Positions 35,726 to 44,797 of a stretch of 64,000 nt of DNA are shown piece by piece. The notes under the pieces are model-generated. The model was not told the origin of the DNA. It worked only from the letters and a program-made list of their open reading frames with translations, and searched no databases. How positions within the stretch are numbered: the stretch's first letter is position 1; every line of letters begins with the position of its first letter. This stretch comes from Deinococcales bacterium (GTDB lineage Bacteria > Deinococcota > Deinococci > Deinococcales > JAAFIG01): assembly GCA_025359505.1 (NCBI GenBank), contig JANYHH010000053.1, forward strand, positions 1 to 64,000, in the 5' to 3' direction. The translations under genes and the position numbers were made by a program.

Positions 35726-35899
35726 ATGCTGACAACATTACTCAAACCGATTGCGCCTTCCATGCTGACCCTGAGCTTTTTGGCTTGTGTGCCGGGTACA
35801 GCGCCGCGTGCCGCTGTCTCACTGGCGCTCGAGCCTCGTTTGCTCGGACTCAACCCGAGCGCCACCCGCAATGCACTCGCGGCGGAGTCCCCGCAATGA
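35726..35899 (+). CDS. 57-residue peptide with hydrophobic N-terminus
   Basis: A short frame opens at ATG 35726 with GGAG six bases upstream and ends in TGA overlapping the next gene's ATG (ATGA). The product starts MLTTLLKPIAPSMLTLSFLA and has a Cys at residue 21 after Leu-Ala, weakly like a lipobox. It may be a small secreted or membrane peptide, or only a translational coupler for the next gene. Confidence 0.45.
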   Translation: MLTTLLKPIAPSMLTLSFLACVPGTAPRAAVSLALEPRLLGLNPSATRNALAAESPQ

Positions 35900-36522
35900 G
35901 GTTGGCGCTGTTCGGCGCGACCGGAGCCACGGGCCGTCAAATTCTGCGGCAAGCCCTCGAGCGCGGATTTGAGGTTCAAGTTCTGGCCCGCAACCCAGCC
36001 AAGCTCACAGTCAGCGATCCGAAATTGACCGTCTCGCAGGGCGATGCGCTCGATGCGAACGCGGTGGAGCGCGTGATTCTCGGCAGCGATGCCGTGATCG
36101 TTGCGCTCGGTGGGAAACCCAGCGATCAAACCAGAGCGCTCGAGACGGGCACGAAACACATTGTCGCCGCGATGAAAAAGCACGGGCAGCGACGCTTGGT
36201 TGTCATCACTTCGCTCGGCGTGGGTGACAGCGCGGGTCAGGCTGGATTCTTGTTTGAAAAAATCATTGTGCCATTGTTTTTGCGGGCGGAATTCGCCGAC
36301 AAGCTCGCGCAGGAAGCTGCGGTCAAAGCCAGCGGACTCGAGTTCGTGATCGCCCGACCTGCAAGCCTCTCGAACGACGCCGCGAAGGGGGTGTACGAGG
36401 CGGCGCGGAAACTTCGTGCGGGCAGTCCGGCCAAAATTTCGCGGGCCGACGTAGCGCATTTCTGTCTCGAGCAACTCGGGGGGAGCGCTTGGTTAGGTCA
36501 GGCGGTCAGCCTCAGTGACTGA
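35896..36522 (+). CDS. NAD(P)-binding atypical SDR protein (NmrA/biliverdin-reductase-B-like)
   Basis: The 208-residue protein begins MRLALFGATGATGRQILRQA with the GxxGxxG cofactor loop. It continues AVIVALGGKPSD, LVVITSLGVGDS and the late EFVIARPASL typical of this group. The ATG overlaps the preceding small frame. Cofactor-dependent reduction of a small molecule is likely; the substrate is unknown. It is probably the last gene of the TetR-controlled operon. Confidence 0.85.
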   Translation: MRLALFGATGATGRQILRQALERGFEVQVLARNPAKLTVSDPKLTVSQGDALDANAVERVILGSDAVIVALGGKPSDQTRALETGTKHIVAAMKKHGQRRLVVITSLGVGDSAGQAGFLFEKIIVPLFLRAEFADKLAQEAAVKASGLEFVIARPASLSNDAAKGVYEAARKLRAGSPAKISRADVAHFCLEQLGGSAWLGQAVSLSD

Positions 36523-36600
36523 CCGTTCGGCTCAGTGGCATGAAGCGCCCAGATTCAGGCCGCGAAGCCCAAACCTCGAGTCAATCGCAACGGAGTCGAC

Positions 36601-36933
36601 ATGAACTCGACCAACCAATCCACAGCTCAAAACCCAGCCGAACCGACCCCAGCCGAGCGAATCGCGCAGGTCGCACCGCGCATGATCGAGCACATGAACG
36701 CCGATCACTCGAGCAGCGTCCGGGATTACGCGCGGTTCTTCGCCCAAGCTTCTTGGGTGCAATTGGCCACGATGCTGACCCTCGACCGCGACGGATTCGA
36801 CTTGGAGGCTCGAGGGGGCGGCAGGCTCGAGCGGTTGCGAATTTCATTTGCGACCCCGCTGAACTCCGCTGAGGACGCGCATCAAGTACTCGTTTACATG
36901 GCGGTCATGGCAGCACCTGAGCATCGCAGTTAA
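36601..36933 (+). CDS. DUF2470 family protein
   Basis: The 110-residue protein has the DUF2470 signature MIEHMNADHSSSVRDYARFF, then a strand-rich half (VQLATMLTLDRDGFDLEARG). DUF2470 is found alone or at the C-terminus of PNPOx-like haem-utilisation proteins, so a haem or flavin connection is possible. The N-terminal ~22 residues are low complexity. Confidence 0.82.
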   Translation: MNSTNQSTAQNPAEPTPAERIAQVAPRMIEHMNADHSSSVRDYARFFAQASWVQLATMLTLDRDGFDLEARGGGRLERLRISFATPLNSAEDAHQVLVYMAVMAAPEHRS

Positions 36934-37037
36934 CCTCGAGACGACCCCAATTTAAGGACGGTATTGAATAGAAATAGTTCGCTTGGTTTTTCGTTACGCG
37001 CATTTCATTTCGTGAGTCGTGTTGATTGGAGTCCACA

Positions 37038-38168
37038 TTACCCGCGCCCTCGAGCCACGTACCCCGCTGCCTCGAGCGTGACCCGCGCTTGGACGGCTTC
37101 CTCGAGCAATGCGAATCCCAAGCGCAGTGAGCCGCCGTCTTCGCGCATGGACAGCACTTCGACATCTTTGATGTTGATCTGCGCGTCTGCCAACAACCCC
37201 GCAACCCTCGCAAACTCGCCGGGCTTGTCGGGAATTGCAACGACGACATCGTGCAGCACGGGCAGCAGGCTGCGTTTGACGACCGGCAGGCTGTCGCGGG
37301 TGCGTTTGCCCTCGAGCGCGGCGTCCAGCAGCATTTCCGGCGCGAACAGCATCGCCTCGAGCGCTTCCAACTCGGCGCGGTAACGCGACAGGGCTTCGCG
37401 CAGCGCGACGCGGTTCTCGACCACCATGTCGCGGCTCATGCGGGCATCGCCACTGGCCACGCGGGTCAAATCCCTGAAGCCACCGGCGGCCAGCAGCGCC
37501 AGTCCGTCGCGGTCTTCGTGGCGGGCGATCAGCCGCGTCAAGGCCAGTGCGCTCAGGTACGGCAGGTGCGAGACGGTCGCCACGAGGCGGTCATGTGCAA
37601 GCGCGTCAAAAATCACGGGCTTCGCGCCCAAGCTTTCCACCAGCAAGCGCACGCGCTCCACAGCTTTGGGACTCGAGTCCGCGCTGGGCGTCAACACCCA
37701 GATCGCGTTTTGCAGCAAGCCCGCGCTGGCGTTCGTCACGCCGCCGCGCTCGGAACCCGCCATCGGATGTCCACCGACGAACCTCGAGCGCAGATCAGCA
37801 CCCAACGCGGTGGTCGCCTCGAGCAGCCCGCCTTTGACGCTGCCGACATCGGTCAGCAGCGTATCCGCACCGATGAACGGCGCGAACTGGGCGATCAATC
37901 CCGGCAGCGCCCGCACGGGAACGGCGAACACCACGAGGTCAGCGCCCCTCAGCCACTCACCGACGGTGAGCTTCGCGCTGTCGATCACGCCCAAGCCCAG
38001 CGCGTGGTTCAAATTCTCCGGCTCGAGGTCAAAGCCGATGACCTCGCGGGCGAGGAAACGCTCGCGCAGGCCCAGCGCGACCGAGCCGCCGATCAGGCCA
38101 ACGCCCGCGATCACGACCGTGCCAAAAATCGGTTCTGGGCGCTGGGAAGAGGGATGAGACGCAGCCAT
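37038..38168 (-). CDS. tyrA: Prephenate dehydrogenase with C-terminal ACT domain
   Basis: The 376-residue enzyme makes 4-hydroxyphenylpyruvate for tyrosine synthesis. Cofactor motif VVIAGVGLIGGSVALGLRE begins near residue 18, and LLTDVGSVKGGLLE and the catalytic GGHPMAGSERGG with His near residue 133 follow. The C-terminal ACT domain (VVVAIPDKPGEFARVAGLLA) suggests feedback control by an amino acid. A long rightward open frame on the opposite strand is a shadow. Confidence 0.92.
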   Translation of the reverse strand: MAASHPSSQRPEPIFGTVVIAGVGLIGGSVALGLRERFLAREVIGFDLEPENLNHALGLGVIDSAKLTVGEWLRGADLVVFAVPVRALPGLIAQFAPFIGADTLLTDVGSVKGGLLEATTALGADLRSRFVGGHPMAGSERGGVTNASAGLLQNAIWVLTPSADSSPKAVERVRLLVESLGAKPVIFDALAHDRLVATVSHLPYLSALALTRLIARHEDRDGLALLAAGGFRDLTRVASGDARMSRDMVVENRVALREALSRYRAELEALEAMLFAPEMLLDAALEGKRTRDSLPVVKRSLLPVLHDVVVAIPDKPGEFARVAGLLADAQINIKDVEVLSMREDGGSLRLGFALLEEAVQARVTLEAAGYVARGRG

Positions 38169-38249
38169 GTCGCCCGCAAAATTACCACGAGACTCGAGCG
38201 AACCCTCCCTGACCCTCAGATGATGCGCGGCGCGTACAACTCACTCATC

Positions 38250-39044
38250 ATGCGGATTCATCACAGCCTCGCGGTCACAAAAGTCCTCGAGACCCTGCCC
38301 GTTTTGGAGTCATTGCGGATCGGTGCTGAGATCTATTTAGAGCCGGACGTGTTGGAATCGTGGCACAGTGAAAGTTGGCATAGCCTCGCCAGCGCGGTTT
38401 CGGAGTTGCCCGTGTCTTTTCACGCACCGTTCTGGAATCTGGATCTGCTGAGCCAAGACAGCGGCGTGGCGCAACTGACGCAGCGGCGTTTGGAGCAAAC
38501 CTTGCACGCCGCGTCGTATTTCAGCGAGGCTCGCAGTACCCCCGTCCACATCGTTTTTCACAGCGGCATCCCGCACGGGCGCACTTCTGTTCAGGCGCTC
38601 GAGCGCTCGGATCGGCTGGTTTCCAAACTCGAGGGGCTGGTGAGCGCGGCCCGCGAGCTTGGCGCGGTCTGGTGCTTGGAGAACACGCATGAACCCGACC
38701 CACGAAGCTTGCGGCGCATCCTCGAGCATCTACCCGAACTGCGCTACTGCTTCGATGCCGCGCACGCCCACGTCTTCAGCCGCACCCCAGACCCAAGCGC
38801 GTGGCTGGAATTAGAGCCAGCGCACTTGCACCTCAATGACAGCGCGGGCGTGTACGACGATCACCTGCCACTGGGCATGGGCGTGCTGCCACACCTGACT
38901 TGGCTGCCCGAGTGGAGTACCCGCGCCCCGCTGATCTTGGAAACCAAAGGCGATCCAACCGCGTCGGTCGCGTGGCTGCGCGATTCACTCCAGCCACATG
39001 ACAAAAAAGCCCCGCGTGTGCTGGAAGCCCTGACGGTCGGCTGA
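38250..39044 (+). CDS. Sugar-phosphate isomerase/epimerase-like TIM barrel
   Basis: The 264-residue protein starts MRIHHSLAVTKVLETLPVLE. It shows barrel segments PVSFHAPFWNLDLLS, PVHIVFHSGIP, VWCLENTHEPDPRSLRRIL, RYCFDAAHAHVF and HLHLNDSAGVYDDHLPLGMG, where the His, Glu and Asp residues form the metal site of xylose-isomerase-like enzymes. The next genes encode a sugar-type ABC transporter, so a carbohydrate role is likely. Confidence 0.82.
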   Translation: MRIHHSLAVTKVLETLPVLESLRIGAEIYLEPDVLESWHSESWHSLASAVSELPVSFHAPFWNLDLLSQDSGVAQLTQRRLEQTLHAASYFSEARSTPVHIVFHSGIPHGRTSVQALERSDRLVSKLEGLVSAARELGAVWCLENTHEPDPRSLRRILEHLPELRYCFDAAHAHVFSRTPDPSAWLELEPAHLHLNDSAGVYDDHLPLGMGVLPHLTWLPEWSTRAPLILETKGDPTASVAWLRDSLQPHDKKAPRVLEALTVG

Positions 39045-39089
39045 CCAGATGTTGACGCGCGGCTGACGCAACGCTCATAACTTCAATCC

Positions 39090-39992
39090 GTGCAAGCCCA
39101 GCGATTCCGCCAACCACGCCCGCGCAATTTGGAATGGCTCGAGGGGCTGCTGCTGATCGCGCCGGGTGTGCTGTTGCTCGGCGCGTTTTTGCTGCTGCCA
39201 GCGCTCGAGGCGGTCACGCTGTCGTTCCAACAGCAAGGCTTGATCGGGCGCGACACGCGCTGGGTCGGCTTGGTCAATTACATTGAACTGTTCAGCAGCT
39301 CCAGCAGCCTGCAAAGCGCGTGGGCAAGCTTGCGTTTCGCGCTGATCGTCGCGCCTTTGGAGCTGGTGCTGGCGCTCGGGGCGGCGCTGCTGATTGCGCG
39401 ACCGTTTCCGGGCGTGGCGGTTTACCGCACATTGTTTTTCTTGACGACCGCCGTGCCGACATCGGTCGCCGCCGTCTCGTGGGGCTGGTTTCTACACCCG
39501 CAGGGCGGCTGGGTCAATCAGTTCCTCGAGTTTGTTGGCTTGCGGGCGCAACCGTGGCTGACCGATTCCAACCTCGCCTTGCCGACGCTGGCGGTGATTA
39601 CCGCGTGGGCGGGGGTTGGCTTCGCCGCGATTCTACTGACGGCTGGCTTGCAGCAAATTCCCGAAGACTTGTACGAAGCTGCCAAAATTGACGGCGCTTC
39701 AGCGCCAGAGCAGTTCAGGTTCATTACCTTGCCGCTGCTGTCCCCGACGCTGTTTCTGGTGACCTTGCTGGTTTTCCTGCGCTCCCTGACCGCCTTCGGG
39801 CAGATTCACCTGCTGACCCGTGGCGGCCCCGAGGAAAGCACGACCGTCTGGATTTACCGCGTCTACCAAGATGCGTTCTTCAACTTCCGCACCAATTACG
39901 CCGCCGCCGAAGCCGTCGTGCTGTTCATCGCGCTGCTGCTGCTGGCGGCGCTGCAATTTCGCTTCTTCGGCAAAAAGGTGCATTACTCATGA
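39090..39992 (+). CDS. ABC transporter permease, UgpA/MalF type
   Basis: The 300-residue inner-membrane protein has six helices and the EAA loop LYEAAKIDGASAPEQFRFITLPLL near residue 192. GTG at 39090 is the start. It forms a pair with the overlapping permease gene at 39989 and the binding protein at 41144. No ATPase is in the cluster, so a shared ATPase encoded elsewhere (MsmX/UgpC type) is expected. Confidence 0.9.
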   Translation: MQAQRFRQPRPRNLEWLEGLLLIAPGVLLLGAFLLLPALEAVTLSFQQQGLIGRDTRWVGLVNYIELFSSSSSLQSAWASLRFALIVAPLELVLALGAALLIARPFPGVAVYRTLFFLTTAVPTSVAAVSWGWFLHPQGGWVNQFLEFVGLRAQPWLTDSNLALPTLAVITAWAGVGFAAILLTAGLQQIPEDLYEAAKIDGASAPEQFRFITLPLLSPTLFLVTLLVFLRSLTAFGQIHLLTRGGPEESTTVWIYRVYQDAFFNFRTNYAAAEAVVLFIALLLLAALQFRFFGKKVHYS

Positions 39993-40861
39993 ACGAAACC
40001 CTGACCACACCCAGCCCCTCGAGCAGGACTCGAGCCTACCGAAAGCCGCGCAATGTGTTTGGCATGGTGCTGTTTTACGCGGTCATCAGCCTGTATGCGT
40101 TCCTGCTGATGCTGCCGCTGCTGACCTTGCTGAGCGTGTCGTTTCGCACGGACGGCGATGTCTTCGCGCCCGGTGTTTTCCCGCCCCACCCGACTTTGGA
40201 GGCGTACCAGACGGCGCTCGCCAAATACCCGCTGGCGCGGTTCCTGCTTAACAGCCTCGCCGTGTCCACATTGGTGACGCTCGGCGTGATCCTCGTCTCC
40301 TCGAGCATGGGCTACGCGCTGGCCCGCGTGAAATTCCCAGCGGCTCGAGCAATTTTTGGGCTGATTGTCGTGTTGCTGCTGATGCCCGGCGAGGTGACGT
40401 TTCTGCCGCTGTTTTTACTGGTCACGCGGCTGGGCTGGTCGGACACGTTCTGGGCACTGACCGTTCCGTTCATCGCCAGCCCCATCGGCATTTTCTTGAT
40501 GCGCCAATTCATGATGGCGTTGCCGCAGGAACTCTTCGATGCCGCCCGCATGGACGGCGCGGGTCACTTGCGCCAGCTCTGGTACGTCGCCATTCCCCTG
40601 TCCCTGCCAGCACTCGGTGCACTCGGCAGCTTGACGTTTTTAAGCACGTGGAACATGTACTTGTGGCCGCTAATCGTCACCAACTCCAAGGAAATGCAGA
40701 CCGCGCAAATCGCCGTCAGCATGATTCTGAATGACGAAAGCACGCGCTGGAACGTCGTCGCCGCCGCTGCGATCTTCGTTTTACTCCCCACGTTACTCGC
40801 CTTCTTGATCGCCCAACGCGCCTTCGTGCGCGGCATTGCGATGGGCGGCTTGAAAGGGTGA
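39989..40861 (+). CDS. ABC transporter permease, UgpE/MalG type
   Basis: The 290-residue partner permease has six helices and the EAA loop ELFDAARMDGAGHLRQLWYV near residue 190. The ATG overlaps the upstream stop (ATGA). Confidence 0.9.
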   Translation: MNETLTTPSPSSRTRAYRKPRNVFGMVLFYAVISLYAFLLMLPLLTLLSVSFRTDGDVFAPGVFPPHPTLEAYQTALAKYPLARFLLNSLAVSTLVTLGVILVSSSMGYALARVKFPAARAIFGLIVVLLLMPGEVTFLPLFLLVTRLGWSDTFWALTVPFIASPIGIFLMRQFMMALPQELFDAARMDGAGHLRQLWYVAIPLSLPALGALGSLTFLSTWNMYLWPLIVTNSKEMQTAQIAVSMILNDESTRWNVVAAAAIFVLLPTLLAFLIAQRAFVRGIAMGGLKG

Positions 40862-41143
40862 GGGGCAGGCGAGAGGTGAACGCTGTAAACCAATCTGCGT
40901 CACTCGAGGACGAACCTTGGATTGCTCGAGAATCAACCACCTAACTTTTCAAGCAAAACCTCACCAATCCGGGATTTCAGCAGCAACTCGAGACTGAGAT
41001 TTCTCTTCACTGCATGACCTCACGCCCCATCGCCTCTAGCCACACCCGCATTCCCCTCGAGTCACGGTCTTCACGCCATCCTCGAGTTCGCACAGTTTTT
41101 TCGCCACACCGTCTTTTCGCCGCACCGTCCTTAGGAGGAAGTT

Positions 41144-42457
41144 ATGAAAAAGCGTTTCTTGGCCGCTGCAACCCTCGCCGCGACATTCACCGTCGCTGCA
41201 CTCGCGCAATCCACTCGAGTCACCGTGGACTTCTGGTACGCCCTCGGCGGCAGCATTGGTGAGCAGGTCGAAGCGCAGATTAAAGACTTCAACGCCTCGC
41301 AGAGCGCCGTGACCGTTAAAGGGCAGTACGTCGGCTCGTATGACGACGGCATCAACAAGTTCCGCGCCACACTGCAAGCCGGTAAGGGCGTGCCACACGT
41401 CATTCAGGTCTACGACATCGGCACGCGCTTCATGAGCGATTCCGGCGCAATCGTGCCACTGCAAGACGTGGCTGCCAAAGACAATTACAGCTTGGATCGC
41501 TTCGTTGCCGGGCCGCGCAACTACTACACGGTGGACGGCAAGATGAATTCCTTGCCGTACAACTCCTCGAACCCCTTACTGTACTTCAACGCTGATGCAC
41601 TGAAATCCGCTGGGGTGTCGTTTGACCCCAGCCTCAACCTCGCTGAACTCGAGGTGCTTGTGAAGAAACTGACCATCAAGGACGCCAGCGGCAAGACCAC
41701 GCGGTACGGCATGAGCATTCCGATTGACTCGTGGTATGTGGAGCAGTTTTCATACAATTCGGGCGAGTTCTACTGCAACAATGAAAACGGCCGCAAGGCA
41801 AGGGCCACAGCCGTGAGCTTCGACAATCCAGCCGCGACCGCGCTCGTGGACTTCTGGGGCCGCATGGTGCGTGACGGTTATGTCGCCAACACTGGCCGCG
41901 CCGGAGGCGACTCGCAAAACTTGTTCGCCAACGCTCAAGCCGCGATTGGCGTCTACAGCACCGCAGCACTCTACGGCGTGACCAAACTGGTCGCGGGCAA
42001 ATTCCCGATTCGCACGGGTTTCTTCCCGTACCTGAAATCTCGCAATGGCGTGGCGGTCGGCGGTGCGAGCCTGTGGCTGACCAAAGGCAACCCGCAAAAT
42101 GAGCAGGACGCCGCGTGGCGCTTCATCAAGTACCTCTTGGAGCCAAAATCGCAAGCTACGTGGCACTTGGGCACGGGGTACTTTCCCGTCGTCAGCGGCG
42201 TGCTGGACTTGCCGCAAGTCAGTCAAGCGCACGTCAAAAACCCCAATTTCACCACCGCCATCAACCAGCTTCAGACCAGCAAAGTCAACACCGCCAGCGC
42301 CGGATGCCAGATGGGAGCCTTCACCGAGATTCGCCCGTTCGTGCAAGCCGCGATTGAAGAAGTCATCAAAGGCAAGTCCGCTTCTGAAGCGCTGCGCGAC
42401 GCTAAAGTCAAAGCCGACGCCGCACTGAGTCGGTACAACGCCAGCGTCGGTAAGTGA
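41144..42457 (+). CDS. Extracellular solute-binding protein, UgpB-like
   Basis: The 437-residue secreted protein has a signal peptide (MKKRFLAAATLAATFTVAAL, cleavage near AQS). The mature start VTVDFWYALGGSIGEQVEAQ is the pattern of glycerol-3-phosphate binding proteins (UgpB). SLPYNSSNPLLYFNADALK and GVAVGGASLWLT also match. AGGAGG lies upstream of the ATG. The substrate is glycerol-3-phosphate or a related glycerophosphodiester by family; sugars are not excluded. A 282-base gap separates it from the permeases. Confidence 0.88.
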   Translation: MKKRFLAAATLAATFTVAALAQSTRVTVDFWYALGGSIGEQVEAQIKDFNASQSAVTVKGQYVGSYDDGINKFRATLQAGKGVPHVIQVYDIGTRFMSDSGAIVPLQDVAAKDNYSLDRFVAGPRNYYTVDGKMNSLPYNSSNPLLYFNADALKSAGVSFDPSLNLAELEVLVKKLTIKDASGKTTRYGMSIPIDSWYVEQFSYNSGEFYCNNENGRKARATAVSFDNPAATALVDFWGRMVRDGYVANTGRAGGDSQNLFANAQAAIGVYSTAALYGVTKLVAGKFPIRTGFFPYLKSRNGVAVGGASLWLTKGNPQNEQDAAWRFIKYLLEPKSQATWHLGTGYFPVVSGVLDLPQVSQAHVKNPNFTTAINQLQTSKVNTASAGCQMGAFTEIRPFVQAAIEEVIKGKSASEALRDAKVKADAALSRYNASVGK

Positions 42458-42573
42458 GTAAAGGGCAGGCGAAGGGCAAAGGTCGAAAGTAAGGTCAAGG
42501 GCGAACGGCGCACTCGAGACTATAGTCTTGGCTGTTCCCTTTGCCCTTCCCCTTTTGCCCTTCGCCCCGTTCC

Positions 42574-42601
42574 TTGACACAGGCGCAAAGCCGCGTATAA
42601 T
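42574..42601 (+). promoter_or_regulatory. Consensus sigma-70-type promoter of the tRNA genes
   Basis: TTGACA (42574-42579) and TATAAT (42596-42601), both perfect, are separated by 16 bases. They lie 13 bases before tRNA-Leu. It is the clearest promoter in the window. Confidence 0.92.
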
Positions 42602-42614
42602 TCAAGACGCTTGC

Positions 42615-42700
42615 GCCATGGTGGCGGAATGGTAGACGCGCCAGACTTAAAATCTGTTGTCCGTGAGGGCGTGCGGGTTCGAGTCCCGCCCGTGGCACCA
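42615..42700 (+). tRNA. tRNA-Leu (TAA)
   Basis: The 86-base class II tRNA has a long variable arm, encoded CCA and anticodon TAA in the CAGA-CTTAAAA-TCTG loop. The acceptor stem GCCATGG pairs with CCGTGGC (one G-T). Confidence 0.95.
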
Positions 42701-42750
42701 AGCAGCTATAAGCCTCGAGTCTCCCACCTGCTCGAGGAGACGCACCGCAG

Positions 42751-42827
42751 GGCGATGTAGCTCAGCTGGTTAGAGCGCACGACTCATAATCGTGATGTCG
42801 ACGGTTCAAGTCCGTCCATCGCCACCA
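42751..42827 (+). tRNA. tRNA-Met elongator or tRNA-Ile2 (CAT)
   Basis: The 77-base tRNA has a perfect acceptor stem GGCGATG/CATCGCC, encoded CCA and anticodon CAT in a CGACTCATAATCG stem-loop. The first pair is G-C, so it is not the initiator. The anticodon stem resembles tRNA-Ile(CAU), the TilS substrate, while the acceptor stem and D-arm fit elongator Met; I cannot decide between them. Confidence 0.92.
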
Positions 42828-42830
42828 AGA

Positions 42831-42864
42831 AAGAACCCCGTCAATGACGGGGTTCTTTTGTTTA
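42831..42864 (+). terminator. Terminator of the tRNA operon
   Basis: A perfect 12-bp stem (42831-42842 with 42846-42857) around an AAT loop is followed by TTTTGTTT. Confidence 0.92.
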
Positions 42865-43301
42865 GCTCGAGTCTCGAGAATCCCCGGCGTTTCGAAATGC
42901 CACAACTGGACTTTTCACTTCTCTGGCTGACCCTTCGTAAGGGAAAGATCGCCAATACCGAGCGCGGCATCTCCTCGAGCAGGCTGGAACCGCTGCAAGA
43001 AAAAAGCGGAGCATTCGATTCAAGCGGGCTAATGCGAGCGCAACTGGCGAGCAGAACAGGTGTGAAACTCGAGGGTGCAGCGATGCTCGAGGCGGACAGC
43101 GGTGTGATACTTGGCGGCAGGACTGAACTTGGCGGCTCGAGATTGATCTGGCTCGAGAACGCGGTTGGTTGGCTCGAGACTGGTTTGGTTGTGTGGGCTG
43201 GGTCGTGCTGCTCGAGGTGGCGGTCGTCGCGTTTGAAACGCTGAAGCTGTGCACGCCCACGCTCGGCGTTGACACCGCTTGACTCGAGACCGTCGTGTTC
43301 G
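42865..43301. other. Degenerate stretch without an intact gene
   Basis: About 440 bases with a dozen CTCGAG sites. Minus-strand frames are open but Ser/Thr/Pro-rich and lack any recognised domain. It may be the decayed continuation of the gene that starts at 43601. Confidence 0.5.
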
Positions 43302-43601
43302 TCAAGGACGTACCGCTCGAGAAATCCGTGCCTGCCAGTGATTGTGGTGCTGCGTTCGATGGCGCTGCTGTGCTGGGTTGCACTCGAGTGAGCCGAGTTT
43401 CTCAGCGTTCGCATCTTTCCAAAACAGCTTCAGTTGCACCTTTTTCAGATCCACGATCGCCACGGTGAAACGTGAACCGTTGTACTCGAGGGTACGTAAC
43501 TGAAAGCCTGAATCTAGCGGTGCGGTTTGCGAACGCAGCGCGGGCGCGATCAGCAGGGCGCAAACCGTTACGATTAGTAGAACAAACCAGCCTTTTCGCA
43601 T
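43302..43601 (-). pseudogene. Truncated secreted protein, N-terminus like phosphodiester glycosidase proteins
   Basis: The frame starts with a signal or anchor peptide (MRKGWFVLLIVTVCALLIAP). A segment FTVAIVDLKKVQLKLFWKDA then resembles the N-terminal strand region of NAGPA-type phosphodiester glycosidases. After residue ~75 the sequence becomes low complexity (QQRHRTQHHNHWQ) and stops; a different frame continues with Ser/Thr-rich sequence. This looks like a gene remnant. The family match is weak. Confidence 0.35.
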
Positions 43602-43677
43602 CGTTAGGTTACGGCTCGAGCGGTGCGGGTAGCAAGTCGGTCTGATGTTGGTCAGCGCTCGAGAACCAAGCTGGTAT

Positions 43678-44787
43678 CTAGAGCTCAGAAGTCACTGCCC
43701 AGCCGAACGACGGGCGCACGGCGAGGCTGCGGGCATCTTGGGCAACGCCGACCATGCCAGCCACGAAGCAAGCTTGGCGTGTCTGACCAGTGTTGCCGAG
43801 CGTGATCTTGACCGGGGCGCTCGAGAGACCCGAGGGTAGATCTGGTAAGCCGGGACCTTGAAGGTCGTCTGTGGAGATCCAACCTGTACGCTGGGTCGCG
43901 TGCTTCCACCCGTCAACCCACTGTTCCAAGTATGGGTTGAACCGCAACGCCTGCGGTTTCGCGTCTTCCTCTACGGCGCGTGACTCGAAGGTACTCCAGT
44001 CTAACAAATACGGGAAAAACACGAGCAGCCAACCGGTCATCTCAGCAGGCCCAGACCCGCCTTGGTAACGAAAGATCGAACGCCAAAACGTCGCTTCGAC
44101 CTCATCACCTGCAACGGTCGCTTCGATGCGCTCCAGCACGGGCAGGAGTGCCGCGCCCCAACGCTCGAGACCGTACTGGGTGAAAAGCTCAGCGTGCGCT
44201 CGGAGTTTGGCCCAGTCCTCCTTTGTACCCAGCAGCGTAATCTGCGGAATCCCGCAGCCCGCGCGGACTTCGTACTCAAAATAGCCTTGGAAACTGTCCA
44301 TCAATGTCACGTCGCAAGCCGCACGGTGCGTCGCGGTCGTGGTCGAAAAACTGGGAGACAATTGCTGATGAACCGCGCCCACGTGAGCGGCGATCTGCTG
44401 TGAGAACGCCGCGAATACTTCTGTCCAAGGGTTGGTTTGACCCAGTAAAAAATCGGGACGCTCGACTACCAGCGTCAGCTTTCCCTCGTGACCGACGAAG
44501 CGTTGATGCAAAGATTCACTGTGTAGGCGCATGTGTTGCGCGAACCCTTGCATCAAACAAAACCACACATCGTCTGGACTCAAAACCAGCGGGTAATGCC
44601 CGTAAAAAGCAGTGCACACCGCTTGAGCCAGCGGATGCACGTCATTGCAGATTACGAGATCCACATCATCCACCGCCAAAGCCTCGACAGGTTTATTCAG
44701 TAAGCCCCGCACGCTCGAGGCTGAATCGAAGGTCGGCAACAGCTCGAGCGCCGCGACGATCTCTGGAACTGGGTAAACGTGCGTCAT
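43678..44787 (-). CDS. DUF4419 domain protein
   Basis: The ~369-residue protein has the DUF4419 core: HYPLVLSPDDVWFCLMQGFA, QRFVGHEGKLTLVVERPD, PSFSTTTATHRAACDVTLMD and GIPQITLLGTKEDWAKLR. The function is unknown; fungal and bacterial members occur sporadically. ATG at 44787 is preferred over GTG at 44790. It follows the DAK2 gene on the same strand after 10 bases, so it is probably cotranscribed with it. Confidence 0.85.
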   Translation of the reverse strand: MTHVYPVPEIVAALELLPTFDSASSVRGLLNKPVEALAVDDVDLVICNDVHPLAQAVCTAFYGHYPLVLSPDDVWFCLMQGFAQHMRLHSESLHQRFVGHEGKLTLVVERPDFLLGQTNPWTEVFAAFSQQIAAHVGAVHQQLSPSFSTTTATHRAACDVTLMDSFQGYFEYEVRAGCGIPQITLLGTKEDWAKLRAHAELFTQYGLERWGAALLPVLERIEATVAGDEVEATFWRSIFRYQGGSGPAEMTGWLLVFFPYLLDWSTFESRAVEEDAKPQALRFNPYLEQWVDGWKHATQRTGWISTDDLQGPGLPDLPSGLSSAPVKITLGNTGQTRQACFVAGMVGVAQDARSLAVRPSFGWAVTSEL

Positions 44788-44797
44788 CACTTCGCCC

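Noticed and set aside
37251-38249. Rightward open frame running over tyrA into the TIM-barrel gene
   Set aside because: It is antisense to tyrA and has no family features; only the part from ATG 38250 is a real gene.
42458-42570. Large imperfect inverted repeat of GGGCAAAGG-type words after the binding-protein gene
   Set aside because: Purine-rich slippage-type sequence with many mismatches; may aid termination, but no defined hairpin with a T-run.
42806-43414. Leftward 200-residue frame over the tRNA terminator region
   Set aside because: Ser/Pro-rich, overlaps a tRNA and its terminator, no domain; treated as degenerate DNA.
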